A stretch of DNA of 64,000 bases from an uncultured Catenibacillus sp. (GTDB taxonomy: Bacteria > Bacillota > Clostridia > Lachnospirales > Lachnospiraceae), in NCBI GenBank assembly GCA_934339005.1, contig CAKRHR010000003.1, forward strand, positions 1 to 64,000. The letters are read 5' to 3'. A program made the position numbers and the translations under genes. Below, in pieces: positions 34,205 to 44,282 of this stretch; within the stretch, counting starts at the first letter, position 1; every line of letters starts with the position of its first letter. The notes beneath the pieces are model-generated. The model was not told the origin of the DNA and ran no database searches. It saw nothing but the letters and a program-made list of their open reading frames with translations.

Positions 34205-34230
34205 TTAATATATCTGTTAAACATGAATTA

Positions 34231-34266
34231 AAAGCAGGGAGGTTTTTAAAAATCTCCCTGTTTTCA
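34231..34266. terminator. Bidirectional terminator between nadE and the minus-strand gene
   Basis: CAGGGAGGTTTTT (34235-34247) and AAAAATCTCCCTG (34248-34260) pair with one G-U pair and have T-rich flanks on both strands. Confidence 0.82.
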
Positions 34267-34287
34267 GACTAAGCTGGCAGTGTCATG

Positions 34288-34719
34288 TCATGGTGCAGCT
34301 TTTTGAAGTGCCGTGTTGATGGCTTCGATAAGGACGGTTGCAGTGTACTGGCTTGTGCTGCTGTACTGGATTTGGTTAAGTGGTGTACCGTTTGCAAGCT
34401 GGGCGGAAATATCACTCATACAGCTTTCAAGCAGCGGATACATGGTTTTGACCTGTTCATTTAAGTCTGAAAATGAGGCACTGCAAACACCTGAGGCATC
34501 GACCTCAACCGATATTTCGGCGGTGTAATCACCAAGCCTTAGTGTGGAGGAGTATGTTCCGGGGCTAAAGGTGGAAACAGGATTTAAAGTTTCCCGGCTG
34601 TCTTTGCTGTTGAAAAAATAAATCATCAAAATGATGATGATAATGGCGAGTAAAGAGAATATCGCAGCATAGATAATTTCTCTCATATGTAAAATGAAGA
34701 TACGCGTTTTGGACCCCAT
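34288..34719 (-). CDS. Membrane-anchored protein with FMN-binding-like domain
   Basis: A 143-residue protein with one membrane helix (about residues 14-36) and an outside domain. The domain starts FSPGTYSSTLRLGDYTAEISV and ends YSSTSQYTATVLIEAINTAL. The layout resembles small FMN-binding domains whose signature is SGAT-TS, but that motif reads STSQYTAT here, so covalent flavin attachment is doubtful. Start M at 34719 has GGGAGGCAG upstream; the open frame to 34773 runs into the divergent gene. Function unknown. Confidence 0.6.
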   Translation of the reverse strand: MGSKTRIFILHMREIIYAAIFSLLAIIIIILMIYFFNSKDSRETLNPVSTFSPGTYSSTLRLGDYTAEISVEVDASGVCSASFSDLNEQVKTMYPLLESCMSDISAQLANGTPLNQIQYSSTSQYTATVLIEAINTALQKAAP

Positions 34720-34775
34720 AATCTGCCTCCCGGGAATCATTGATTGATATAATTTATGCAAAGGAGGACGCATGT

Positions 34776-35693
34776 ATGAATGAAAAGAAATGGCTTAGCG
34801 ACTTAAAAATAAAAAACTTCATCGGACTGCTGATTGCCGGTATCATTAACGCTTTTGGGGTGACGATGTTTCTGGCACCTGTCAAATTGTTCGACAGCGG
34901 TATATCCGGTACTTCAATGTTGATTTCACAATATACGCCCGCATGGTGCAGCCTTTCAATGATGTTGCTTGTTTTAAACGTTCCGATATTTTTATTCGGA
35001 CTGAAAAAAGAGGGCATTTCATTTACAATTTATTCGATTTTTGCAGTTGCAGTTTATTCGGTGGCGGCATGGATGATTACAGATGTGCTTCCGGTGGATG
35101 TGTCTTTTGCTTCGCCCCTTGCCAGTCAGGATTTATTTTTATGCGCCATTTTTGGCGGTATTATTTCAGGCATTGGCAGTGGACTTGCAGTGCGATTTGG
35201 CGGCGCCATGGATGGCATCGATGTGCTTGGCGTGATTTTTGCAAAACGTCTTGGATTAAGCCTTGGCAGTTTTGTGATGATTTATAACGTGATACTTTAC
35301 ATTATCTGCGGTATTGTTATGGGAAGTTGGATTTTGCCGCTTTATTCGATAGTAACCTATGCGGCAGCATCAAAGACGATAGATTTTTGCGTTGAGGGTA
35401 TTGACCGTTCAAAGGCAGCTTTTATTATCACGACAAAACCGGAGAAAGTGTGTGCGGCATTATCGGAAACGTTTGAAAATGGTATTACGACATTAAGTGC
35501 AAGAGGATATTATTCCAATTCAGAGCGTACGCTGATTTATTTTGTTGTCAATCATTTGCAGATTGGCCGCATGAAAAATATTGTGCATGCAATTGATCCG
35601 AAAGCGTATATCGCCATCAATGAGGTGGCAGATATTTTTCCATCCACGAATATTGTTGAAGAAGTGGAAGCGGTGGAAAATGATGAAAAATAA
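34776..35693 (+). CDS. YitT-family membrane protein (DUF161/DUF2179)
   Basis: A 306-residue protein with about five to six membrane helices in the first 200 residues (the YitT domain, with KLFDSGISGTSMLISQY and FGGAMDGIDVLGVI). A soluble C-terminal DUF2179 domain follows (TLSARGYYSNSERTLIYFVV). Transport or signalling has been suggested for this family, but no function is settled. ATG 34776 has AAGGAGG 8 bases upstream. Only 56 bases separate it from the divergent gene; a TATAAT at 34748-34753 is the only promoter hint. addB starts 15 bases downstream. Confidence 0.9.
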   Translation: MNEKKWLSDLKIKNFIGLLIAGIINAFGVTMFLAPVKLFDSGISGTSMLISQYTPAWCSLSMMLLVLNVPIFLFGLKKEGISFTIYSIFAVAVYSVAAWMITDVLPVDVSFASPLASQDLFLCAIFGGIISGIGSGLAVRFGGAMDGIDVLGVIFAKRLGLSLGSFVMIYNVILYIICGIVMGSWILPLYSIVTYAAASKTIDFCVEGIDRSKAAFIITTKPEKVCAALSETFENGITTLSARGYYSNSERTLIYFVVNHLQIGRMKNIVHAIDPKAYIAINEVADIFPSTNIVEEVEAVENDEK

Positions 35694-35708
35694 AACAGGA
35701 GGTGCAGC

Positions 35709-38700
35709 ATGGGATTACAATTGTTGCTTGGCGGAAGCGGCTATGGCAAATCATATCATATGTACAGTCATGTGATTAAAAAATCATTAAAATATCCGGA
35801 AAAGAATTATTTTATTATCGTGCCTGAACAGTATACAATGCAGATTCAGAAAATGATTGTAATGATGCACCCGGATCATGCCACCGGCAATATTGATGTG
35901 GTGAGTTTTGACCGACTGGCATATCGTATTTTTGATGAGCTTGGGATGTCACAGATGACGATTCTGGATGATATCGGCAAAAGTATGGTGCTGCGCCGGG
36001 TGACTGGCAGCATGGCACAGGAGTTAAAGATGTTTGGCGGCAATCTGCAAAAGACCGGATTTATCAGTGAAGTCAAGTCGGGGATTTCTGAATTTTTGCA
36101 GTATCATATTGAACCCAAACAGCTTGATGAGGCATGTACGCATCTTGCCAATCGTCCGATTTTAAGCGGTAAATTAAAGGATTTAAGCCGGATTTATGAA
36201 GGTTTTTTATCATACATTTCTGAAAAATATATGACAACCGAGGGTATTTTAGACCGGCTTACACAGGTGGTTTGTGAATCTGGTAAAATCGCAAACAGTG
36301 AATTTTATTTAGATGAATTTACAGGCTTTACGCCATCACAGTATGATTTGTTAAAGGAACTTCTGCATTACGGACAGGGCATGCAGATTGCACTGACAGT
36401 GGACCCGCGGGAGGATATTTATCATCCCGGCAAGCCATATCAGTTATTTTATATTACAAAGGAAACGATTGATAAATTAAATCATATGTGCCTGCAGTGG
36501 CAGATTGAGCGTGAGGAAGATATTATTTTAAAGGAATGCCGGCGTTTTGGGTGTGGGTCGGCCCTTGCGATGCTTGAAAAGCGTTTGTATCGGCGGGGAA
36601 AACTTGCCGGAATGTGTGCGGATATGAACAGAAGGCAAAGTGATTCTTCAGGACAGATTTTCATATCTGTCATGGCAAATCCGCTGGATGAGTTAAAGCA
36701 TATTTCCGGAACGATATTAAAGTTATGCCATGAGGGGCTTCGCTACCGGGATATGGCGATTGTTACAGGGGATTTATCGGTGTATGGCCATATCACCGAG
36801 CAGGTGATGCAGGATGCGGATATTCCTTATTTTATTGACAGCAAGCGGGATGTGCTGGCAAATAATCTTGTGGAATTTCTGAGGGCAATGCTTGAGATGT
36901 TTTTGCAGGATTTTAATTATGATGCGACATTTCGCTGCTTAAAAACAGGACTGACAGATATACCTATGTCTGATATTCACCGGCTTGAAAACTACATCTT
37001 AGCTACCGGGATTCGTGGTATGAGGATGTGGTCTGCATCATTTGTGCGCAAGTATAAAGGCATGCCAGAGGGGGAACTTGAGTATTTAAATGGTGTGCGT
37101 GTGAAGGTGCTTGAATGGTTTGCATCTGTGTATGCGGCGATGAATGAGGCAAAAACAGCCGGTGAGTATGCCGGGGCAATGTTGGATTTTCTTAAAAACC
37201 ATGGCATTGAGCAGCAGATGGAAGGGTTGGCAGATGCTTTTGAAGAAAATCATGAACTTGCGCTGGCAAGGGAATATCGCCAGATTTACAAAGTGCTTGA
37301 GGATATTTTGCAGCGTATGCAGGAAATTTTAAAAGATGAAATAATGTCTGTGAGAACATATGCGCAAATTCTTGATGCCGGTCTTGCCGAGGCAAAGGTT
37401 GGAATTATCCCACCGGGTACAGATCAGTTAATGATTGGTGATATCCGCCGGTCACGTCTGAGTCAGATTAAGGTTTTGTTTTTTGTAGGTGTCAATGAGG
37501 GTATCGTACCATCTGCAGTGCGTGATGGAGGTCTGATTACAGACCGGGATAAAGAAGTTTTGGCGCAAAATCAATTACAGCTTGCTCCAACAGGAAAACA
37601 AGATTCGTATACAGAACGATTTTATATTTATGCAATGATGACAAAGCCTACCAACAGGCTGTATGTGTCATTTGCAAAGAAGGACAGCAGCGGCAGAAGT
37701 CTAAGACCATCATCATTAATTGAGTGTTTACAGAAGTTATTTCCGTCAATGACTGTGACAGATGCAGAAACAATGGACAGTGCGCAGAAGCAGAATGAAG
37801 TGTTATACGGTCAAAACGGAATTATGAGATATCTGATTGATGGGTTTCATCAGTTTAAAGAACGTGTTACAGATAAATTCTGGTTGGATTTGTATGGCTG
37901 GATGCGTGAGCAGCCGATGTATGAGGATATACTTAAGAAGTTATCTAAGGCTGCATTTTTCTGCCATGAGGATGAACAGTTATCCAAAAGCAGTGTGCGG
38001 GCATTGTATGGTGAGGTGCTTGCAGGTAGTGTGACAACACTTGAACGGTATGCCTCCTGTGCATATGCACATTTTCTGTCTTATGGTATGCAGCTTTGCG
38101 AACGGCCGAAATATCAGATTGCAGCGCCGGATCTGGGTATTTTATTTCATAGTGTCATTGAATTATTTTCTAAACGTTTGTCGGAGTCTGTGTACAATTG
38201 GCATGATGTGCCTGATGAACTCAGGGATGAGTTGGCAGACCAGTGCGTGAGGGATGTGACCGCTGATGAGCGTCAACTGATTTTATATGATAATTTCAGA
38301 AATCAGTTTTTGATTTATCGTTTGAAGCGCATGGTGAAGCGCACGATTTGGGCACTTCAGCAGCAATTAAAGAAAGGACTTTTCGAACCGGCGGATTATG
38401 AGCTTCGGTTTGATGCGGCTTCCGATGCAAAGACATTGGATTTTAAATTATCTGATGAAGAAGTAATGAAGCTTAAAGGTGCAATTGACAGGCTTGATGT
38501 TTACGAAAATGATTCAGATATTTATGTAAAGATTGTTGATTATAAAACCGGCACCAGACAGTTTGATGCGGCGGCACTTTATTATGGTCTGCAGCTTCAG
38601 CTTGTGGTCTATATGGAGGCGGCGATGGATATTAAGGGACGTCAGTCCGGGGGCAAGCATGTGATTCCTGCGGGTATTTTGTATTACAATATCAATGACC

Positions 38701-39191
38701 CGATGATTGCCTCATCGTCAGTATCTGTGGAGGCTGCAGAGGCTGAAAATACGGAAGCTGCAGATGAGAAGATACTTTCAGCACTGTGTATGAACGGTGT
38801 TGTCAACAGCGATGCACATGTGATTGAACTTTTAGACCAGAGCTTTACCGGACAGTCCGATGTTATTCCGGTGGCTCTTAATAAAGATGGAACATTGTCT
38901 AAAAAATCAAGTGCAGTGCCGACAGAAACATTTCAGCGGTTATTTAAGTTCACCTCCGGTAAAGTGCGTGAAATTGGCAAAAATATTTTAGACGGCCATA
39001 TCGAAATGAACCCATACAAGATGAATCTGCAGGGCGATGGCTGTCAATATTGTCCGTATCGCCCAGTGTGTGGTTTTGATGAAACACTGGAGGGTTTTGA
39101 ATACAGAAAATTGCGAAGGTTATCAAAGGATAGTGCATGGATGGAAATTTGCAGAAAGGGGGAAGATTATGAGCGTACGTTGGACAACTGA
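35709..39191 (+). CDS. addB: ATP-dependent nuclease subunit AddB
   Basis: Subunit of the AddAB helicase-nuclease that processes double-strand breaks for RecA. At 1160 residues it is full length. The N-terminal loop is GGSGYGKS (8-15) and the C-terminal RecB-type nuclease motif is VKIVDYKTG. The four iron-sulfur cysteines C784, C1112, C1115 and C1121 (GCQYCPYRPVC) are all present. An Ala/Glu-rich insertion lies near residues 1003-1020. The end overlaps addA by 23 bases, so the two are coupled. Confidence 0.95.
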   Translation: MGLQLLLGGSGYGKSYHMYSHVIKKSLKYPEKNYFIIVPEQYTMQIQKMIVMMHPDHATGNIDVVSFDRLAYRIFDELGMSQMTILDDIGKSMVLRRVTGSMAQELKMFGGNLQKTGFISEVKSGISEFLQYHIEPKQLDEACTHLANRPILSGKLKDLSRIYEGFLSYISEKYMTTEGILDRLTQVVCESGKIANSEFYLDEFTGFTPSQYDLLKELLHYGQGMQIALTVDPREDIYHPGKPYQLFYITKETIDKLNHMCLQWQIEREEDIILKECRRFGCGSALAMLEKRLYRRGKLAGMCADMNRRQSDSSGQIFISVMANPLDELKHISGTILKLCHEGLRYRDMAIVTGDLSVYGHITEQVMQDADIPYFIDSKRDVLANNLVEFLRAMLEMFLQDFNYDATFRCLKTGLTDIPMSDIHRLENYILATGIRGMRMWSASFVRKYKGMPEGELEYLNGVRVKVLEWFASVYAAMNEAKTAGEYAGAMLDFLKNHGIEQQMEGLADAFEENHELALAREYRQIYKVLEDILQRMQEILKDEIMSVRTYAQILDAGLAEAKVGIIPPGTDQLMIGDIRRSRLSQIKVLFFVGVNEGIVPSAVRDGGLITDRDKEVLAQNQLQLAPTGKQDSYTERFYIYAMMTKPTNRLYVSFAKKDSSGRSLRPSSLIECLQKLFPSMTVTDAETMDSAQKQNEVLYGQNGIMRYLIDGFHQFKERVTDKFWLDLYGWMREQPMYEDILKKLSKAAFFCHEDEQLSKSSVRALYGEVLAGSVTTLERYASCAYAHFLSYGMQLCERPKYQIAAPDLGILFHSVIELFSKRLSESVYNWHDVPDELRDELADQCVRDVTADERQLILYDNFRNQFLIYRLKRMVKRTIWALQQQLKKGLFEPADYELRFDAASDAKTLDFKLSDEEVMKLKGAIDRLDVYENDSDIYVKIVDYKTGTRQFDAAALYYGLQLQLVVYMEAAMDIKGRQSGGKHVIPAGILYYNINDPMIASSSVSVEAAEAENTEAADEKILSALCMNGVVNSDAHVIELLDQSFTGQSDVIPVALNKDGTLSKKSSAVPTETFQRLFKFTSGKVREIGKNILDGHIEMNPYKMNLQGDGCQYCPYRPVCGFDETLEGFEYRKLRRLSKDSAWMEICRKGEDYERTLDN

Positions 39192-42100
39192 ACAGCAGAA
39201 GGTGATTGATTCACGACATCGTAATATTCTCGTTTCTGCGGCGGCAGGTTCAGGAAAGACAGCCGTGCTTGTAGAGCGCATGATCCAGATGATTTTGGAT
39301 AAAGAGCATCCGATGGATATTGATAAACTGCTTGTGGTGACATTTACGAAGGCAGCGGCTGCAGAGATGAAAGAACGTATCGGCAGTGCGATTGAAAAGG
39401 CTTTGGAAAATGACCCTGAAAATGAGCATCTGGAAAAACAAAGTGCGCTGCTGGCATCGGCTCAGATTACAACAATTGACAGTTTCTGCCTGCATGTGAT
39501 CAGAAATCATTTTAATGAAATTGACCTTGATCCATCGTTTCGTGTGGCGGATGAAACAGAGCTTTCTTTATTAAAATCCGATGTGATGGAAAAACTGCTT
39601 GAGGATAAATACGAGGAGGGGGCGCAGGATTTCCTTGATTTTGTCGAGGGTTATGCCAGAGGCAAGACCGATAAGACGATAGAACAGTTGATTTTACAGA
39701 TTTATGAGTATTCCAGAAGTTATCCCTGGCCAAAGGAATGGCTGGAAAGCTGTATCCGTCTTTTGGAGATTGAGGATGTGGCGGCATTAAATGCACATCC
39801 TTTGATTATTTTTCTGGAAAATTATGTGCGTTCGATTTTGGAAAATCTTGAAGCACAGCTTAAGTATGCCCTTGAAATCTGTGCTTATCCGGACGGACCT
39901 GTTTTTTATGACAGTGCCTTAAGCTCAGATTTAAAAATGATTCAGGCGGCACTTTCGGCAGAGCATTTGTTTGAAATGCAGTCTGTGATGACTGATTTTA
40001 GCTGGGAAGCTCTGTCCAGAAAACGTATGCCGGAGGCTTTGGATGAACATAAAAATACTGTGAAAATGATTCGCGATGCGGTTAAAAAGCAGGTGAAGCA
40101 TTTGCAGGAAAGTTTCTTTTATACATCAGCGGCAAATATGGTGGAGGATATTCGACGTACGCGTGTGCCAATGCAGGTGCTTGTGCAGTTGGTGAAAGAT
40201 TTCTCTGATACATTTCAGGCTGCAAAGCAGGAGAAAAATATCGTAGACTTTGGTGATTTAGAGCATTTTGCATTAAATATTTTAGTGAAAAAAGATGCTG
40301 ACGGTACGAAGCATAGAACGACTGCGGCGGTGGAGATGAGTCTGCAGTTTGAAGAAGTCATGTGTGATGAATACCAGGACAGTAATATGGTGCAGGAAAC
40401 GATTTTAAATGCGGTTTCAAGGGAAGAAGACGGTCATCCAAATGTGTTTATGGTTGGTGATGTCAAGCAGAGTATTTATAAATTCCGACAGGCACGACCA
40501 GAATTATTTATGGAAAAATACGACACATATGCGATGGAGGACAGCGATTATCAACGTATTGATTTGTACAAAAACTTCCGAAGCCGGGCGTGCGTTGTGG
40601 ATTTTGTCAATCTGATTTTTGAACATATTATGGGGCGTGAGCTTGGTGGTCTGGAATATGATGAACGTGCGGCACTTTATTGTGGAGCGAATTTTTTGGA
40701 GCACCCTCCTGTCAATGTTGTAGCAGATGATGATGTTCTGGGAACATATACAGAAGTTATCATCGCAGAAACCCAGTTAGATGAAGAAGTCGAATTGGAC
40801 GAAGAACTGGAGGAAGAAACTGACCGGATGCTTGAAGCACGGGCGGTGGCAGAAAAAATCAAAGATATTCTAAATGGCAATCAGTTAGTATTGGATAAAG
40901 ACAGCGGTCAGTACCGACCGGCAACTTATAAAGATATAGTTATACTTTTGCGTTCCATGAAGGGTTGGGCAGACGTATTTTCAGAAGTTTTGATGGATGA
41001 AGGAATTCCTGCATATTCAGAAACAAGCGGCGGATTTTTTGATACCATTGAGATTCGAACCGCCGTCAGTTTGTTGTCGGTGATTGACAATCCTATACAG
41101 GATATCGAGCTTGCAGCGGTGATGAAATCCTGCATTGGACAGTTTTCGGATGAAGCAATGGCAATGATTCGCAGTGTGCAGTTAAAGGGTACCCTTTATG
41201 ATGCATGTCAGGCATTTTTAAATGAGGACAGTAATTGGCTGCTTCTGGAATATTATGAGCAGGCGGCGATTACAGAGGTTCGGGCAAAACTTGCAGCATT
41301 TTTACAGCAGATTGAAGATTTCAGGCAAAAGGCAACGTATATGAGCATTCATCAGCTTATCAGGACAGTTTTTCACGAAACGGGCTATGATGATATGATG
41401 AGTGCCATGCCTATGGGGCAGCGCCGCCGCGCCAATCTGGAATTGCTGATTGAAAAGGCTGTGGCCTATGAGCAGACAAGCTATCGGGGCTTATTTAATT
41501 TTGTGAGATATATTGGACGGCTGAAGACACAAAATACGGATATTGGAGAGGCTTCTGTGCTGTCTGAGCAGGAGAATGTTGTCCGCTTAATCAGTATTCA
41601 CAAGAGTAAGGGGCTTGAATATCCGATTGTTTTTGTGTCTGGAATGTGCAAACGCTTTAATAAACAGGATATTTACAGAAGTATTTTACTGCATCCGGAT
41701 GACGGTTTTGGACCAGAAGCGGTGGATATCAGGCAGAGAATTGTCAGCCCAACGATTCTCAAAAAAGCTATGGCATGTAAAATGAACGTGGAAACACTCA
41801 GTGAGGAGTTGCGTATTTTATATGTGGCACTGACAAGAGCCAAAGAGCAGTTGTTTATTACCGCGTCAGTGAAGGATTATGCACAGGCACAGAAAAAATG
41901 GCAGCAGGCCGCGCAGATGGCAGGCAAACATCTGACATTTATTGACATGACCGGAGCAACAAGTTTTATGGACTGGATGATGCCGGTGCTTTTAAATGCA
42001 TCATACATGGCAGCTTCAAATGCGGTTGTTCAGATTAAAGTCAGGGCGGCGCATGAGCTGATGCTGCACCGGGTAATGGAGGATGTGTCCTTGGCTTCAG

Positions 42101-42960
42101 CATCACTGGCGCTGGAGGATACACTTGCGCATATGAAGGCCGCACCGGAATATGTCAATACTTATGCGCAGATGACGCAGTGGAGTGAGAGTCATTTAAG
42201 CTGGATTTATCCGTATATGAAAAATAGTGCCCTGCCAGCCAAGATGACGATTTCAGAAATCAAGCGCATGCATGAGCCGGTAGACGAAGATGCCCAAAAT
42301 GCACCATTTTTGCGGATGGATAAATTCGGTGAAGAGTCAGGCGCTGAAAAAAACATTGAGGAAAACATCGAAAAAAATATAGAGGAAAATGTACAAAAAG
42401 ATGCAGTGCAAAAACAGGCGGGCGCATCTGTGGCGGCGCAACGCGGTACAGCGGTGCATAAAATTCTTGAGCAGCTTGATTTTACGGCGGTGCACAGATT
42501 GCAGGACGTTCAGCAGTTGATAGAACAATGTGTGATCAATCATATGATTGATGAAGATATTGCAGAAAAAATCAATCCATGGAAGATTTTTAATCTTGTG
42601 CGCAGTTCACTTGGAAAACAAATGGCACAGGCACAGCGCGAGGGCAGACTTCATAAAGAGCATCAGTTTATTATGGCTGTAAGTGCCAGTGAAATCTATA
42701 AAGACATGAACTTTGAAGAAGATGAAGTGATTTTGACTCAGGGAATTATTGATGCCTGGTTTGAAACACCGGAGGGTATCATCCTGGTGGATTATAAGAC
42801 CGATTATGTTGCAGACAATGACACTTCTGTGCTAAAAAAACGTTATCAGACTCAGCTTGATTATTACCAAAAAGCCATCGAACGCCTGACACATCAAAAG
42901 GTTATTTCAAAATTGATTTATTCTTTTGGGGCTGAGGCTATGGTGGAACTGGAGTTGTAG
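39169..42960 (+). CDS. addA: ATP-dependent helicase/nuclease subunit AddA
   Basis: UvrD-type motor and nuclease subunit of AddAB, 1263 residues. Walker A AAAGSGKT is near residues 24-31, Walker B in VMCDEYQDSN near 400, and helicase motif VI in LYVALTRAKEQL. The nuclease site is ILVDYKTDYV near 1207. ATG 39169 has AAAGGGGGA upstream and lies inside the end of addB. Two acidic low-complexity stretches stand out: LDEEVELDEELEEE (about 534-547) and a fourfold NIEE/NIEK-type repeat at about 1059-1076. Confidence 0.95.
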   Translation: MSVRWTTEQQKVIDSRHRNILVSAAAGSGKTAVLVERMIQMILDKEHPMDIDKLLVVTFTKAAAAEMKERIGSAIEKALENDPENEHLEKQSALLASAQITTIDSFCLHVIRNHFNEIDLDPSFRVADETELSLLKSDVMEKLLEDKYEEGAQDFLDFVEGYARGKTDKTIEQLILQIYEYSRSYPWPKEWLESCIRLLEIEDVAALNAHPLIIFLENYVRSILENLEAQLKYALEICAYPDGPVFYDSALSSDLKMIQAALSAEHLFEMQSVMTDFSWEALSRKRMPEALDEHKNTVKMIRDAVKKQVKHLQESFFYTSAANMVEDIRRTRVPMQVLVQLVKDFSDTFQAAKQEKNIVDFGDLEHFALNILVKKDADGTKHRTTAAVEMSLQFEEVMCDEYQDSNMVQETILNAVSREEDGHPNVFMVGDVKQSIYKFRQARPELFMEKYDTYAMEDSDYQRIDLYKNFRSRACVVDFVNLIFEHIMGRELGGLEYDERAALYCGANFLEHPPVNVVADDDVLGTYTEVIIAETQLDEEVELDEELEEETDRMLEARAVAEKIKDILNGNQLVLDKDSGQYRPATYKDIVILLRSMKGWADVFSEVLMDEGIPAYSETSGGFFDTIEIRTAVSLLSVIDNPIQDIELAAVMKSCIGQFSDEAMAMIRSVQLKGTLYDACQAFLNEDSNWLLLEYYEQAAITEVRAKLAAFLQQIEDFRQKATYMSIHQLIRTVFHETGYDDMMSAMPMGQRRRANLELLIEKAVAYEQTSYRGLFNFVRYIGRLKTQNTDIGEASVLSEQENVVRLISIHKSKGLEYPIVFVSGMCKRFNKQDIYRSILLHPDDGFGPEAVDIRQRIVSPTILKKAMACKMNVETLSEELRILYVALTRAKEQLFITASVKDYAQAQKKWQQAAQMAGKHLTFIDMTGATSFMDWMMPVLLNASYMAASNAVVQIKVRAAHELMLHRVMEDVSLASASLALEDTLAHMKAAPEYVNTYAQMTQWSESHLSWIYPYMKNSALPAKMTISEIKRMHEPVDEDAQNAPFLRMDKFGEESGAEKNIEENIEKNIEENVQKDAVQKQAGASVAAQRGTAVHKILEQLDFTAVHRLQDVQQLIEQCVINHMIDEDIAEKINPWKIFNLVRSSLGKQMAQAQREGRLHKEHQFIMAVSASEIYKDMNFEEDEVILTQGIIDAWFETPEGIILVDYKTDYVADNDTSVLKKRYQTQLDYYQKAIERLTHQKVISKLIYSFGAEAMVELEL

Positions 42961-43011
42961 ATTATTTCTGTAAAAAACTATTAGAAGGGTTTCTTGATTA
43001 AAAGATGGAAA

Positions 43012-43050
43012 GACAAAAATACATCCGTGACGTAAAAGCCCCGGATGTAT
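43012..43050 (-). terminator. Terminator of thiM
   Basis: On the minus strand ATACATCCG (43050-43042) and CGGATGTAT (43027-43019) form the stem, followed by TTTTTGTC. It lies 17 bases after the thiM stop. Confidence 0.7.
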
Positions 43051-43066
43051 ATATGGATAAATATTT

Positions 43067-44149
43067 CTAGCGGATGGCATCCAACAGATAAGTTTCAAAG
43101 CTGCCAAGCTGATTTGGAGATTCAAGTCTGGCTTCGGCGGCTTCGCTGGCAAGGCTCATTGTCAAAATACCTGCGGCCGCAGCGTCAAGCGGTGAAGCAG
43201 CAACCGGCAGAAATGATGCAATCAGTGAATTCATCATGCAGCCTGTTCCCACAAGTTTTGGTAAGAGGTCAGAGCCTCTGGAAAAATACAGTGTTGTCAA
43301 GCCATCAGAGATGATATCAGTCTTTCCTGTGCAGGCAACAGTGCAGTGATATTTTCTGGCAATATCTTTGGCTGCCTGTGCAACAGAAAAGGCAAGTGAA
43401 TGAATATTATCCCTATCGGCAGATGGTGAAGGATTGTTTGCTGATGCATTTTCCTGTGCATTATCAAGGGAACCGTCAATACCACTGCCGCGCATCAGTT
43501 TGCCATAAACGTTCAGCAGTTCAACACCGTTGCAGCGCAAAACGGAAAAACGATGGTTCTGCAAAATATCCATAATAAAATCATGTCTGTAATCAGACAG
43601 GTTAATGCCTACCGGATCCAGCACAACAGGAATGTGATGTGCCTTGGCAGTGGCAAGAGATATCGGAATGGATTTGATAAATTCATCATTGAGGGTGCCT
43701 GTGTTAATGACAAGGGCATCGGCAACAGCAGTTACTTCAGCGGCTTCAGCAGCAGAAAATGCCATCACAGGTGATGCGCCGAGAAATGAAGTGATTCTGG
43801 CACACTGATAAATGGTCACAAAATTGGTGATATGATGAACAAGCGGTTTGCGTGCCTGCATTTTTTCCTTAAGCTGTTTTGTGAGATCAATGTAGGTGGA
43901 AATATATTTGTTAATGTCATCGTTGACCTGTATATTTTGTGCGGTAACTGTTTGCAGACCTTCGTCCGGCATTTGCTCAATAGAACTTTGGATGGGTGTC
44001 ATGGCATTTTTTTGCGATTTTGTCAATTCACGACTGCTTTCCATCAATTCATGCTTTGGCTCCATCAGTTCATTTTTATGATCAAGTAATTCATCTTTAT
44101 TTTTTTTGATTAATTCATTTTTATTTGTTGCATCATTGTTTGTACTCAT
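43067..44149 (-). CDS. thiM: Hydroxyethylthiazole kinase with heptad-repeat N-terminal extension
   Basis: Thiamine-salvage kinase for the thiazole moiety. The catalytic part (from about residue 97) has PLVHHITNFVTIYQCARITS, GASPVMAFSAAEA, VVLDPVGIN and LVGTGCMMNSLIASF, all family hallmarks. The normal family length is about 265-280, whereas this protein has 360. The extra is mostly an N-terminal stretch of about 95 residues, with five units carrying EL at 7-8 residue steps (NEL, DEL, NEL, HEL, REL), likely a coiled coil. There is also an Asn/Ser-rich insert near residues 220-245. ATG 44149 follows GGGGTG; a GTG at 44158 is inside that site. No TPP riboswitch was seen upstream. Confidence 0.88.
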   Translation of the reverse strand: MSTNNDATNKNELIKKNKDELLDHKNELMEPKHELMESSRELTKSQKNAMTPIQSSIEQMPDEGLQTVTAQNIQVNDDINKYISTYIDLTKQLKEKMQARKPLVHHITNFVTIYQCARITSFLGASPVMAFSAAEAAEVTAVADALVINTGTLNDEFIKSIPISLATAKAHHIPVVLDPVGINLSDYRHDFIMDILQNHRFSVLRCNGVELLNVYGKLMRGSGIDGSLDNAQENASANNPSPSADRDNIHSLAFSVAQAAKDIARKYHCTVACTGKTDIISDGLTTLYFSRGSDLLPKLVGTGCMMNSLIASFLPVAASPLDAAAAGILTMSLASEAAEARLESPNQLGSFETYLLDAIR

Positions 44150-44209
44150 AGCTGTCACCCCATAATTTTATATGCATTTTATGATTTTTTATGTTTGAAA
44201 CTTAACATC

Positions 44210-44238
44210 ATTATAAGCCATTTAGCTGGATTATTCAA
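44210..44238 (-). promoter_or_regulatory. Promoter of thiM
   Basis: On the minus strand TTGAAT (44238-44233), 17-base spacer, TATAAT (44215-44210). Divergent from the methyltransferase promoter 16 bases away. Confidence 0.7.
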
Positions 44239-44253
44239 TTGATGAAAAAAGAC

Positions 44254-44282
44254 TTGCATCGACATTGGGTGGCATATATAAT
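44254..44282 (+). promoter_or_regulatory. Promoter of the methyltransferase gene
   Basis: TTGCAT (44254-44259), 17-base spacer, TATAAT (44277-44282). Confidence 0.75.

Noticed and set aside
44194..44212. Possible ninth copy of the dispersed motif, TTTGAAACTTAACATCATT
   Set aside because: It needs an insertion to align and overlaps the -10 box of the thiM promoter, which explains part of the match.
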